This document shows, one piece after another, positions 1 through 7,688 of a stretch of 18,713 nucleotides of DNA (position 1 is its first letter; the number at the start of each line of letters is the position of its first letter). Both the position numbers and the translations under genes were made by a program. Source of the stretch: an archaeon (GTDB taxonomy: Archaea; Hydrothermarchaeota; Hydrothermarchaeia; JALTZZ01; JALUTC01); assembly GCA_027051265.1 (NCBI GenBank), contig JALTZH010000070.1:1-18713 (forward strand), in the 5' to 3' direction. The notes beneath the pieces are model-generated. The model searched no databases. It had not been told where the DNA came from and worked only from the letters and a program-made list of their open reading frames with translations.

Positions 1-1062
1 AAAGAACTCTATTCTTGTTATCCCTCAAATGAAGAAATAAAGAAAAAAGGAAACGATATATCATTTTGGGAAACTAAATTGAAGAAAGAAAAAACTTTTA
101 CATGTATTTATCGTTCAAAAGATTTAAAGAAAACCGGAACATATACCTTTGAATTTATAGTAAAGAAACGAACTTGGAAGAAGGATAGATGGGTGGATGA
201 GATTTCTTATAGAAAGAAAATAAATGTAACAATAAATAAGGAATCAAATTTACCTCCAGTATTTTTGGAAAACAAGACCATTTATAAAATAGGAGATGTA
301 ATAAAGCATAAACCCTTGGAGAATCAGTTTATTTATAAAGTTGAATATAAAGATTCAATAAAGGTTTGGAAATGTAGTAAACCGGAATATGAAATTACTA
401 ACGAGTGTAGAAATGAATGTTATAATATCTTACAAAAGAAATTAGGTAGAGCGCCATCTTCAAACGAAATACAAGAATGTATTAGAGAACGAATACCAGA
501 GAAATTTAAAAAGTATTGTGAGATAATAGATTATAAAGCTGATAAAGATCAAAAATTCGTTATAATACATTACGGCTTTGCCATAGAAAAGAAGAAATTG
601 GAAGAAAAGGGAATAGAATGTCCAGTAAAGAATCCGGAAGATAGGTATGGAAAATTAGTTGCCAATCTATTTAACTTAGGTTATTGCGCTATTCCTATAT
701 CTTTTGAAACATCAAGAGTATTAATAGATTCTTTTATAAAAGCTTATAACGAAATATATCCAGTAATAGAATTTTTCACGGGTCTAATGTTTGGTTTTAT
801 TGGTGGTACGAATTATGAAATTGCATTAACAGATAGTTGGGATATTACATATAAACAATATTTCCCAAGAAGTGAAAAGATAAATGGAAGAGTTGTCTAC
901 TATTACATTTATTCAGATACACAATTTAAACCATATGTGTTTGTAATTCCTAAAGAAGAAGATGCGAAGTATTTGGTAGGAAAAAGAATTACTTCAGGAT
1001 TGTTCTTTTTAATAATACCAGTAAAAAAAGAAGATGTTTTATTTGGTATAAAGTTAGATTAG
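1..1062 (+). CDS. Hypothetical protein, 5' end outside the window
   Basis: The reading frame is open from base 1, so this is the C-terminal 353 residues of a longer protein. A TTG at 79 is only an internal codon, and I do not recognise the family. The visible part is rich in Lys, Glu and aromatic residues. A cysteine-rich stretch (about residues 125-175, with the words NECRNEC and KYCEIID) and beta-prone segments suggest a disulphide-stabilised, possibly exported protein. A mildly hydrophobic stretch near residues 255-275 (FFTGLMFGFIGG) is too weak to call a membrane segment. No catalytic motif is visible. The gene ends 64 bases before the 3' end of the convergent tRNA-Glu gene, the side on which tRNA-targeting integrated elements lie, but base composition does not differ clearly from the neighbours. 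Existence as a real gene is likely from its length and AT-adapted codon use. Confidence 0.75.
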   Translation, partial: KELYSCYPSNEEIKKKGNDISFWETKLKKEKTFTCIYRSKDLKKTGTYTFEFIVKKRTWKKDRWVDEISYRKKINVTINKESNLPPVFLENKTIYKIGDVIKHKPLENQFIYKVEYKDSIKVWKCSKPEYEITNECRNECYNILQKKLGRAPSSNEIQECIRERIPEKFKKYCEIIDYKADKDQKFVIIHYGFAIEKKKLEEKGIECPVKNPEDRYGKLVANLFNLGYCAIPISFETSRVLIDSFIKAYNEIYPVIEFFTGLMFGFIGGTNYEIALTDSWDITYKQYFPRSEKINGRVVYYYIYSDTQFKPYVFVIPKEEDAKYLVGKRITSGLFFLIIPVKKEDVLFGIKLD

Positions 1063-1089
1063 ATAATTCCAGCTTGAAAATAACAAAAA

Positions 1090-1109
1090 TTTGATAATAT
1101 ATTATCAAA
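1090..1109 (-). terminator. 20-bp perfect palindrome followed by T5 on the minus strand
   Basis: The arms TTTGATAATA and TATTATCAAA form a perfect 20-bp dyad with no spacer. Read on the minus strand it begins 17 bases past the tRNA-Glu 3' end and runs straight into TTTTTG, the layout of a hairpin plus U-tract. It could end the tRNA-Glu transcript or separate it from the convergent upstream gene. Archaeal termination normally needs only T-tracts, so an operator or chance in AT-rich DNA are alternatives. The dyad is directly seen; its role is inferred. Confidence 0.45.
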
Positions 1110-1126
1110 GTTATAATAAAGATGAA

Positions 1127-1201
1127 TGCTCCGGCCGGGATTTGAACCCGGGTCGCGGGCTTGAAAGGCCCGCATGATTGGCCGGGCTACACCACCGGAG
1201 C
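1127..1201 (-). tRNA. tRNA-Glu, anticodon UUC
   Basis: A 75-base cloverleaf on the minus strand. The acceptor stem is GCTCCGG with CCGGAGC and an A73 discriminator. The anticodon arm is CGGGC-CTTTCAA-GCCCG, giving anticodon UUC. The T-arm is CCGGG with the loop TTCGAAT. There is no intron and no encoded CCA. It reads GAA and GAG codons. The T.T opposition at 13-22 of the D-arm also fits tRNA-Glu. The stems are nearly all G-C in a genome of about 30% GC, which suggests growth at high temperature. Confidence 0.97.
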
Positions 1202-1218
1202 AAAAATTTTCTAATTTT

Positions 1219-1229
1219 ATTTAATAAAT
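1219..1229 (-). promoter_or_regulatory. TATA-box candidate for tRNA-Glu
   Basis: On the minus strand TTTATTAAAT lies about 20-28 bases upstream of the mature tRNA 5' end, the distance expected for an archaeal TATA box. It sits between the tRNA and the 3' end of the phosphatidyltransferase gene, so the tRNA probably has its own promoter. Confidence 0.5.
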
Positions 1230-1269
1230 AATAACATTTGAAAACATCGAAAACTCTCATACTTTAACT

Positions 1270-1836
1270 TTAGGAACTCTTTAATTTATTATAAGTATAT
1301 ACTATTCGTTGGAGATAAGTTATGAAAGACATTATAGTTAAAAATATTAAGGTATAAATTAAAACATTAAAAAAGAATTCTAAAATTGTTGAAATTATAA
1401 TTATAATCAACCTCTCCGCTCTTTCTGCAAATCCTATATCACATCTTTGTATGAAGTTTTCAGCTCTAGATCGTGAGTAGCTGACCATAAAGAAAGATAT
1501 CAATGCAACATAAGATAACAGTAGATTTTCCACATAAAAACCTATACCCAATAATATAAGAGCATCAGATAATCGATCAACGTTTGAATCAAGAAATGCT
1601 CCAAATTTAGATACTTTTCCTTTAATTCTAGCTATATATCCATCTATAGCATCCATCAATGACGAGAGTATTAAAAAAATTAATGCAAGTATTAAATTCT
1701 TATAATAAAAGGATATCATGACAAGCAAAGCAAAACATAAACCTAAAATTGTTATATAATTTGGTTCCAAAAATAAAAAAGGTTTTGAAATTAATTCAAA
1801 AAATTTTGAGAATTTATTTTTTATTCTTGATAGCAT
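1270..1836 (-). CDS. CDP-alcohol phosphatidyltransferase, archaetidylinositol-phosphate synthase-like
   Basis: An integral membrane enzyme of about 188 residues that joins a CDP-activated archaeol lipid to an alcohol head group with release of CMP. The family signature is complete: D62-x-x-D65-G-x-x-A69-R70, then G79-x-x-x-D83-x-x-x-D87, where the aspartates bind the metal. Four to six hydrophobic segments follow (about 27-60, 92-125, 145-180). The length and the opening MLSRIKNKF resemble archaeal archaetidylinositol-phosphate synthases, but substrate cannot be fixed from sequence alone; other archaeal head-group transferases are possible. I chose the ATG at 1836 over a TTG at 1860 because the family usually begins with this short amphipathic helix. 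The gene overlaps the end of pyrG by 23 bases, so it is the last gene of the MiaB-like/pyrG operon. Confidence 0.88.
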   Translation of the reverse strand: MLSRIKNKFSKFFELISKPFLFLEPNYITILGLCFALLVMISFYYKNLILALIFLILSSLMDAIDGYIARIKGKVSKFGAFLDSNVDRLSDALILLGIGFYVENLLLSYVALISFFMVSYSRSRAENFIQRCDIGFAERAERLIIIIISTILEFFFNVLIYTLIFLTIMSFITYLQRIVYTYNKLKSS

Positions 1837-3445
1837 TTCTCTTTTCTTTCTTATAATCAATACATGCTTTAAGAAATGAGACGAATACAGGTTCAGGTTT
1901 CAAAGGTTTTGAAGAAAATTCAATATGATATTGTGTTGCAACGAAAAATCTATGTCCCTTAAGTTCAAGAATTTCAGCTCTGCTATCCTCACTAATACCA
2001 GAAAATATCAGACCTTTAGATTCAAGCGTATTTATATATTTGGGATTAACTTCATATCTATGACGATGTCTACCAAACGTTATTTCGGAACCATAAATTC
2101 GATAAGCTAATGTATCTTTCTTTATCTTAATCATTTTCTCTCCCAATCTCATGCTTGCACCAAGTTGTTTTATTCTTTTTTGCTCAGGCATTAAATCAAC
2201 AACCGGATGTTTTGTGTTTGGGTTAAATTCTGTACTGTTTGCATCCTTAAGTTTTAATACATTCCTTGCGAATTCAACAACAGCGAGTTGAAATCCCAGA
2301 CAAATTCCAAGGAATGGTATATTGTTCTCCCTTGCAAATTCTATTGCTTTTATTTTTCCCTCAATCCCTCTTTTACCAAATCCACCAGGTACTAAGATCC
2401 CATCCACTTCCATTAATTCTTTTAGATAATTTTCATCATATTCTAGACGTTCGGAATTGATCCATCTTATTTTAACCTTATGATTTAATTTATATCCCGC
2501 ATGTTTCAATGCTTCTACAATACTAATATAGGAATCCACAACCTTGGTATATTTTCCAACTATTGCTATCTCAACATAATCTTTTATTCTTTTAATTTTT
2601 TCCACGAATTTTATCCATTCATCAAATTTGTTGTATCTTTCTTTCAATCCTAATTTGTCTAGAAGAATTCTTCCCAAATTTTGTCTCTCTAAAATTATTG
2701 GAACTTCATATATATCTTCAACATCATGATTACTTATAACCGCATCCTTATCCACGTTACAATATAGAGAAATTTTCTCTTTTGTTTCATCTTTTAATTC
2801 TTCCTGGCATCTACATATTATAATGTCAGGTTGTATACCTAAACTTCTAAGTTCTTTAACACTATGTTGCGTGGGTTTAGTTTTTTGTTCACCTCTTATT
2901 ATTGGAACTAAAGTTACATGAATAAATATTACGTTCTTTTCTCCAAGTTCCAATCTTAGCTGCCTAACTGCTTCGAGAAAAGGCATTCCTTCAATATCTC
3001 CAACGGTTCCTCCTATTTCAACCAATAAAATTTCAGCATTATCCATTTTTGCAATATTCTTTATCTGACTCTTTATCTCATCCGTTACATGAGGTATTAT
3101 TTGAACAGTTTGCCCTAAATAATAACCTTTTCTTTCTTTTTCTAAGACACTTAAAAATATTTTACCTGTTGTTATGTTATGTTTATTTGTTAATGCTATA
3201 TCTAAAAACCTTTCGTAATGTCCAAAATCTAAATCAGCTTCATATCCATCTTTTGTTATCCAAATTTCACCATGTTGATATGGATTCATTAAACCTGGAT
3301 CTACATTTAAGTAGGGATCAATTTTACATACACTCACTTTAAATCCACGAGATTTTAAGATGAGACCTATGCTTGCAGTTGTAACACCCTTACCTAATCC
3401 AGATAAGACACCACCGGTTATTATTATAAACTTTGTACTTATCAT
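1814..3445 (-). CDS. pyrG: CTP synthase (glutamine hydrolysing)
   Basis: Makes CTP from UTP, ATP and glutamine, the last step of pyrimidine nucleotide synthesis, in the cytoplasm. The 543 residues match the normal length. The N-terminal synthase domain starts with the P-loop-like [10 protein letters not shown] (residues 11-20) and has the [12 protein letters not shown] metal and substrate segment (142-153). The C-terminal class I glutamine amidotransferase domain (about 290-535) has the nucleophile C382 in GICLGFQ and the partner residues H507 and E509 in YHIEF, so it looks fully active. Start is the ATG at 3445. It lies 11 bases after the preceding membrane-protein gene and overlaps the following phosphatidyltransferase gene, so all are probably on one mRNA. 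A CTP supply gene next to a CDP-lipid-using enzyme is a sensible pairing. Confidence 0.98.
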   Translation of the reverse strand: MISTKFIIITGGVLSGLGKGVTTASIGLILKSRGFKVSVCKIDPYLNVDPGLMNPYQHGEIWITKDGYEADLDFGHYERFLDIALTNKHNITTGKIFLSVLEKERKGYYLGQTVQIIPHVTDEIKSQIKNIAKMDNAEILLVEIGGTVGDIEGMPFLEAVRQLRLELGEKNVIFIHVTLVPIIRGEQKTKPTQHSVKELRSLGIQPDIIICRCQEELKDETKEKISLYCNVDKDAVISNHDVEDIYEVPIILERQNLGRILLDKLGLKERYNKFDEWIKFVEKIKRIKDYVEIAIVGKYTKVVDSYISIVEALKHAGYKLNHKVKIRWINSERLEYDENYLKELMEVDGILVPGGFGKRGIEGKIKAIEFARENNIPFLGICLGFQLAVVEFARNVLKLKDANSTEFNPNTKHPVVDLMPEQKRIKQLGASMRLGEKMIKIKKDTLAYRIYGSEITFGRHRHRYEVNPKYINTLESKGLIFSGISEDSRAEILELKGHRFFVATQYHIEFSSKPLKPEPVFVSFLKACIDYKKEKRNAIKNKK

Positions 3446-3456
3446 AATTATTATTG

Positions 3457-4134
3457 TTAGTTTTTTAATTTAAGATAACATGAATCTTCCTCAGATAAAA
3501 ATTCTATCGAAATGTTTATTGTTGAAATGTTTTTGAGTGAAATTTCGATGAAATCTGTTCCACAACAAATCTCTTCCACTAATTCTCTACCTGAATATAT
3601 GGAACAATTTATTATTGATACGTTATATGTTTTGTTAATAGTTATATTATAAAATTTTGTATTCGATAAATATGTATATAATTTAAAATATAAATATAGT
3701 TTTCGAACTGAAAGAGCTTTACATATATAGAAATCGTTGGCTGGATCTATGTTTAAATATCTTTCACTAATATTCGTATTAATGAAAAGTATCGAATACC
3801 ATTCATTTTCGTTACAATCAACGTTTAACAACTTTGAAGCTTTAGGTAATCTTATACAATTATAAACGTAATATCTATCGGAAGAAATTAGGGAAATATT
3901 GTAGCAATTTTCATCAGTTGAATAATTTATTAAAAAATTTGTATTGTTTGCAACGAAATCCAAAAAATCTCTATCTATCTTTAAAAATTTATTAAGCTGA
4001 TCATCAACGTTTATAAAAAATTTTTCTTCAAAAAAATCTTCCCCTGAAATATTTAGTTTTAGTATTCCAACAATTACAACCGATATTAAAATTAAAAACA
4101 AAAATGCCGAGATTATAAAGAATTGACATCTCAT
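3457..4134 (-). CDS. Membrane-anchored extracytoplasmic protein of unknown function
   Basis: A 225-residue protein that I do not recognise. It opens with a very short positive N-terminus (MRCQ) and one strong hydrophobic helix (about residues 5-26), resembling an uncleaved signal anchor or an archaeal pilin-like N-terminus, though no clear prepilin-peptidase site is visible. The remaining 200 residues are beta-prone, tyrosine-rich and carry about ten N-X-S/T sequons (NNT, NYS, NIS, NIT, NKT, NVS, NCS and repeats), plus several cysteines including CC near residue 190. This suggests an N-glycosylated domain outside the membrane. It sits six bases after the MiaB-like gene and 11 before pyrG, an odd position for a surface protein. 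Start is the ATG at 4134. Confidence 0.8.
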   Translation of the reverse strand: MRCQFFIISAFLFLILISVVIVGILKLNISGEDFFEEKFFINVDDQLNKFLKIDRDFLDFVANNTNFLINYSTDENCYNISLISSDRYYVYNCIRLPKASKLLNVDCNENEWYSILFINTNISERYLNIDPANDFYICKALSVRKLYLYFKLYTYLSNTKFYNITINKTYNVSIINCSIYSGRELVEEICCGTDFIEISLKNISTINISIEFLSEEDSCYLKLKN

Positions 4135-4140
4135 TTTTTC

Positions 4141-5400
4141 TTAGAAACTTCCATACAGATGTTGGAAGTCAAAATCTATAATCTCTGTTTCATAAAATTC
4201 ACCAATTCTTGCATCCTTAAGTATTATTTGCTTATAATTTATATTCCTTGAAATATATGTATCTTCTCTACCTTTACTGGTAACTAAAACTTCATAAATT
4301 CTTCCTAATAATTTCATATTCTTCCTATATGAAATTTCGACGTGTAACAGTGTTAACTTTCTTGATCTCTCCTTTTTTATTCTATCTGGAATGTCTCCAT
4401 ATTTATATGCGGGTGTTCCTTTTCTTCTGGAGTATCTGGTTATGTTAATAAGATCAAATTCAAGCTCTTTAACGAGATTAAACGTTTTTTCAAAGGAATA
4501 TTCGTCCTCCGTAGGATATCCAACTATAATATCCGTTGCAATTGTTGCTTCAGGAAATTGTCTTCTAATTTTGTTGATTAACAATTTTATATCTTTCACA
4601 TCATAATTTCTATTCATATGCTTTAGAATTTCATCATCTCCACTTTGAATTGGTATATGGAAGAATTTATATATTTTTGGATTTTTATATACATCTAATA
4701 AATCATCTATTATCTCTAAGAGAAATTCCGGGTTCATCATCCCAACTCTTATCCAAAACTTTCCTTTTATTTTGAGTAAGTTCTTAAGCAAATCTGGTAA
4801 TCTTAATCCTATATCAATTCCGTATATTGCATTATCTTGAGATGTTATTTGAATCTCCTTATAACCTTCTTCTACCGCATTCTCTACCTCTTTGTATATA
4901 TTATTTGGATCAAAACTCTTCAGATGCCCTCTTGCAAATTTAGTTGCACAATAGCTACATTTTCCAAGACAACCTTCAGCTATATTTATGATTGCAATTG
5001 CATAACTGTTAAGCCTTAATTTTTTAAAACAGGATTTGTCGATATTTCTTGAAGATAAGTCAACAAACTTTTCACCATTTATAACCTTTTCAATAGCTTC
5101 GTTTATCCTATGTATCGATTTATTGGATAGGATTGCATCTGAAACTTTAAGACAAGCATCTGGATTTATTTTCGGCAAGCATCCGGTAATGATTACGGTT
5201 TTTCCTTGATCTTTTAATTTCTTAGCTCTTTTTAGAATTTTTCTCTCAGTGAAATCTATAACACCACATGAATTTATAATTACTATATCCGCATCTCTAT
5301 AATCGTTAACTAATGTATATTTCCTGCTAACAAAGTATCTTAAAATATCCGAATCTGAATGATTTGCTGTACAACCATATGTCTCTATATAAATTCTCAT
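4141..5400 (-). CDS. MiaB-like tRNA methylthiotransferase (ms2t6A-forming, archaeal e-MtaB type)
   Basis: A radical-SAM enzyme predicted to add a methylthio group to t6A at tRNA position 37, giving ms2t6A. The 419 residues have all three family domains. The N-terminal methylthiotransferase domain has three cluster cysteines, C10, C45 and C74. The radical-SAM core has C144-x-x-x-C148-x-x-C151 (CLGKCSYC). A C-terminal TRAM RNA-binding domain spans about 355-415. Archaea lack i6A, so the CDKAL1/MtaB-like role is preferred over MiaB. Start is the ATG at 5400. It is the first gene of a four-gene minus-strand operon. The substrate modification t6A is made by KEOPS, whose Kae1 subunit is also encoded in this window. 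Confidence 0.93.
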   Translation of the reverse strand: MRIYIETYGCTANHSDSDILRYFVSRKYTLVNDYRDADIVIINSCGVIDFTERKILKRAKKLKDQGKTVIITGCLPKINPDACLKVSDAILSNKSIHRINEAIEKVINGEKFVDLSSRNIDKSCFKKLRLNSYAIAIINIAEGCLGKCSYCATKFARGHLKSFDPNNIYKEVENAVEEGYKEIQITSQDNAIYGIDIGLRLPDLLKNLLKIKGKFWIRVGMMNPEFLLEIIDDLLDVYKNPKIYKFFHIPIQSGDDEILKHMNRNYDVKDIKLLINKIRRQFPEATIATDIIVGYPTEDEYSFEKTFNLVKELEFDLINITRYSRRKGTPAYKYGDIPDRIKKERSRKLTLLHVEISYRKNMKLLGRIYEVLVTSKGREDTYISRNINYKQIILKDARIGEFYETEIIDFDFQHLYGSF

Positions 5401-5414
5401 CTCTCAATACTACA

Positions 5415-5443
5415 AGTTTTTTATAATTTAAATTTTTTAAACC
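5415..5443 (-). promoter_or_regulatory. AT-rich promoter of the MiaB-like/pyrG operon
   Basis: Read on the minus strand, this stretch contains two TATA-like words, GGTTTAAAAAATT and TTTAAATTATAAAAAA, 15-43 bases before the start codon. No good Shine-Dalgarno site precedes the ATG, so a short-leader or leaderless mRNA is likely. The rest of the 132-base gap (5401-5532) is AT-rich with T-tracts on the minus strand that may end the preceding cobA-radB-xpf transcript; nothing else is visible there. Confidence 0.45.
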
Positions 5444-5532
5444 ATATTACTTCTGACTTACTTACTAAATTATTATAAAATTAACAAAAAAATAAAAAGT
5501 TTAAAGAAGCTAAAAATTCATACTTCTAATAA

Positions 5533-6216
5533 CTAAAATTCTTTTTCAGACGGATTCTTAGACAAATATCGATTTAATGTTTCCTGTTTTGTTTTAAATT
5601 CCGTATCCAAAACTTTTACAATTTCTTTAGCTCTCTTTTCACCAATTATTGATTCTAGTTGTTTTCTCGAAGCCATAAATATACGTCGGGGTGTTTTAAA
5701 TTTCTTTAACAATAAAAATGCAAGTTTTTCCCCAATGTTAGGTAACCCCATTACTAAAAACATTTGCTTCTCTCTTAACGTTAAAAGTTTTGGTTTATGT
5801 CTTATTTTTGGTTTTGATTTCAGTTCAAGCTGCTCTCTTCTTGCTATATGATATATGAAAATGGCTGTCTCCTTTTTATTTCTTGTGAAAAATATTCTCA
5901 AATCATAGTCAAGTATCATTGCAATGAGACATGATACAATGGCGTTTGGATTAAAATTAAAAGAAAAGATATCTCCTTCTATTATCAGTATTGGTTTTTC
6001 AAAGGCTTCTTTTAATCTATTAACTTGTTCAAATAATCTATTGTTTATCAAGCTGTTTAAAAAGTCCTCAGAGCTTTTTCTTTCAATACCAACTCGCTCA
6101 GAAATGATATAATCTGCAACATCAAGTCGCTTAATCTCAACTATGACATTCATTTCTTTAAGATAATCTATTATCACATTACTCTCATGAACATCAGCTA
6201 TTATTTTTAGTTTCAT
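5533..6216 (-). CDS. Short XPF-type structure-specific endonuclease (ERCC4 domain plus helix-hairpin-helix)
   Basis: A predicted nuclease for branched or flapped DNA in repair and fork processing. It is the short archaeal form without a helicase domain, as in Crenarchaeota, whereas many euryarchaea have the helicase fusion Hef. The ERCC4 nuclease core covers about residues 1-135, with the metal motif GIERKSSED (ERK-x3-D, about 48-56) followed by a conserved NSL..NRLFEQ..RLKE segment and ILIIEGD. A helix-hairpin-helix pair covers about 155-210 (GLPNIGEKLAFLLLKKF). Two oddities: the usual D-x-R-E motif near the N-terminus reads DVHE (residues 8-11), with His for Arg, and the C-terminus (PSEKEF) lacks an evident PCNA-binding box. 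Start is the ATG at 6216, five bases after radB. Confidence 0.9.
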   Translation of the reverse strand: MKLKIIADVHESNVIIDYLKEMNVIVEIKRLDVADYIISERVGIERKSSEDFLNSLINNRLFEQVNRLKEAFEKPILIIEGDIFSFNFNPNAIVSCLIAMILDYDLRIFFTRNKKETAIFIYHIARREQLELKSKPKIRHKPKLLTLREKQMFLVMGLPNIGEKLAFLLLKKFKTPRRIFMASRKQLESIIGEKRAKEIVKVLDTEFKTKQETLNRYLSKNPSEKEF

Positions 6217-6221
6217 AAATT

Positions 6222-6878
6222 TTATTCTAAAATTTTTATCCCTTCATTTATAATCTTAAATTTTACCTCTAAATTTTCCGGTAAATACCTATGTCTTACA
6301 AGTCTAGCTATTCTTAAATCTCTTTCCTTTTTAAATTCAATTATTGTTTTACTCCAATATTTTAAAATATTTCCACCTACTGGTTCTGTCCTATTTTCGA
6401 AAGAATATACCTGATTCGTGATCAGTATTGCTAAGTTTCTCTTCCTTGCTATTTCTGCAAGTGTAGCCATCTGCTTACTAAGCATTTTATTTATAGTTGC
6501 AATTTTTTCTTCTTCACTAGCAATTCTATAAAGAGAGACAGCAGAATCCAATATTATAAGCTTACAATTCTCTCTCAATATATTAGATAGATTTTCAACG
6601 AGTAAATGCTGTTCAGAAAAGTCCATAACCTCGTAAAAAAACACGTTTTTGAAAATTTCATCGAATTCATCACGTGTCATTTGTTTTAATCTTTCTAGAG
6701 AAAAACCACCCTCCGTATCTATAAAAAGGACCTTTTTTTTCTTGTTCTTTATAAAATTTATAAGGCATTGTAAAGCATAACACGTCTTACCAGTTGCTGG
6801 TTCTCCATAAACTTGTGTTATTATCTTATGTTCAAGATTTCCTCTCAATATATCCATGAATATTTTTTTAAAGTTCAT
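6222..6878 (-). CDS. radB: RadB, RecA/Rad51-family recombination mediator
   Basis: A RecA-fold ATPase of 218 residues, the normal length of RadB and shorter than RadA because it lacks the N-terminal helix-hairpin-helix domain. It has Walker A GEPATGKT (residues 25-32), an FIDTEGG strand (52-58), Walker B LIILD ending at D111, and a conserved NQVYS segment (about 155-159). In euryarchaea RadB is reported to assist RadA loading rather than catalyse strand exchange itself. One base separates it from the upstream corrinoid adenosyltransferase gene, and the XPF-type nuclease follows, so the two repair genes are almost surely cotranscribed. RadB is mainly found in euryarchaeal-type lineages, which helps place the genome. 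Confidence 0.93.
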   Translation of the reverse strand: MNFKKIFMDILRGNLEHKIITQVYGEPATGKTCYALQCLINFIKNKKKKVLFIDTEGGFSLERLKQMTRDEFDEIFKNVFFYEVMDFSEQHLLVENLSNILRENCKLIILDSAVSLYRIASEEEKIATINKMLSKQMATLAEIARKRNLAILITNQVYSFENRTEPVGGNILKYWSKTIIEFKKERDLRIARLVRHRYLPENLEVKFKIINEGIKILE

Positions 6879-6879
6879 T

Positions 6880-7353
6880 TTAACATTCTATACCTGTTCT
6901 TGCTTTAATACCCTTATCAAAATAGTGCTTTATCTTTCTCATTTCTGTAACTAAATCTGCAAGTTCTATTAATTCTTTTGGTGCATTCCTACCTGTAAGA
7001 ATTATTTCAACGTTTTTAGGTTTTTCGTTTATAAATTTTATAACATCTTCCAATCTTATTACTCCCTTATTTATTGCGTATAATATTTCGTCAAATATTA
7101 CTATATCATAACTCTCAATTTCTTTAAGAATTTCATGCACTCTAAATTCATTAACTCTTACTATTTTAAAATTGTTCAATTTTATCCTATGTTCACCACA
7201 TTCTCTATTTTTAAGAAATTGATACATTATCACTTTTAATCCATTACCAATAGCTCTTAAAGCTAGTCCTAGTGCTGCTGTGGTTTTTCCTTTTCCATTA
7301 CCCATATATATATGAACATATCCACGTCTTCCAGAACATGGCTCCGATTTCAT
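6880..7353 (-). CDS. cobA: Corrinoid (cob(I)alamin) adenosyltransferase, CobA/BtuR type
   Basis: Transfers the adenosyl group of ATP to a reduced corrinoid to form adenosylcobalamin or its precursor. The 157 residues show the family's P-loop GNGKGKT (18-24), the QFLKN segment (about 45-49), IVIFDE (about 85-90), LTGRNAP (about 119-125), ADLVTEM and IKHYFDKGIKARTGIE at the end. Length is close to archaeal homologues. Start is the ATG at 7353, with a TATA-like box about 25 bases upstream and no Shine-Dalgarno, so leaderless translation is likely. It leads the radB-xpf operon. The reason for linking cofactor synthesis with repair genes is not evident; adenosylcobalamin is used by class II ribonucleotide reductase, which could be one link, but no such gene is visible here. 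Confidence 0.93.
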   Translation of the reverse strand: MKSEPCSGRRGYVHIYMGNGKGKTTAALGLALRAIGNGLKVIMYQFLKNRECGEHRIKLNNFKIVRVNEFRVHEILKEIESYDIVIFDEILYAINKGVIRLEDVIKFINEKPKNVEIILTGRNAPKELIELADLVTEMRKIKHYFDKGIKARTGIEC

Positions 7354-7377
7354 AATTAATAAGCAGTTTTTTGTATA

Positions 7378-7390
7378 GCTTTTTAAATGT
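7378..7390 (-). promoter_or_regulatory. TATA-box candidate for the cobA-radB-xpf operon
   Basis: On the minus strand ACATTTAAAAAGC is centred about 30 bases before the cobA ATG, placing the transcription start within a few bases of the start codon. This fits a leaderless mRNA. Confidence 0.5.
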
Positions 7391-7522
7391 TTTGTTTATA
7401 AAAAATTTCTGCTCTAAGGTTAACGTTTTCCTACTCTGTTTGCATATACAACGATACATTATTTAGAAGTTTGAATTTAGTTCTAACTATAACAATATTC
7501 TAAAGTTAAATTATCTTTATTT

Positions 7523-7568
7523 AACCTCCTTTCCACACTAAAGTATGAGGATTTTTTGTGAGGAGGTT
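7523..7568 (+). other. Unexplained hairpin in the cobA/L7Ae divergent intergenic region, possible small RNA
   Basis: The arms AACCTCCT (7523-7530) and AGGAGGTT (7561-7568) pair perfectly over 8 bp. A 3-base bulge TTC and an inner CACA/TGTG helix follow, closing a 19-base loop. The arms are much richer in G and C than the surroundings. Nearby there are competing pairings: CTAAAG at 7538 with CTTTAG at 7592, and GGTT at 7565 with AACC at 7589. The word GAGGATTT occurs twice (7547 and 7578). The hairpin lies upstream of the likely L7Ae TATA box, so it is not in that gene's leader. I find no tandem GA for a kink-turn and no convincing C/D or H/ACA boxes. The rest of 7354-7688 is AT-rich promoter sequence. 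Confidence 0.3.
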
Positions 7569-7646
7569 TATATTTCCGAGGATTTCTCAACCTTTAGAAG
7601 CACAGGATGAACCAGCCTTTATCAATGAAGCTTTGTAATATTAATG

Positions 7647-7683
7647 TTTAAAAAAGATAGTTATTAGTAATTATTTAGGTGAT
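7647..7683 (+). promoter_or_regulatory. Promoter and Shine-Dalgarno of the L7Ae operon
   Basis: TTTAAAAAAG (7647-7656) is a TATA-like box. About 25 bases on, AGGTGAT (7677-7683) is an exact match to the complement of the archaeal 16S rRNA tail and lies five bases before the L7Ae ATG at 7689. The leader would therefore be very short. Confidence 0.55.
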
Positions 7684-7688
7684 GATGA

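Noticed and set aside
1837-1860. TTG start at 1860 for the phosphatidyltransferase
   Set aside because: It would lengthen the overlap with pyrG to 47 bases and add eight residues that the family does not usually have; the ATG at 1836 is better.
7608-7652. A 14-codon reading frame starting at ATG 7608
   Set aside because: Very short, without a well-placed Shine-Dalgarno, and it runs into the L7Ae promoter.
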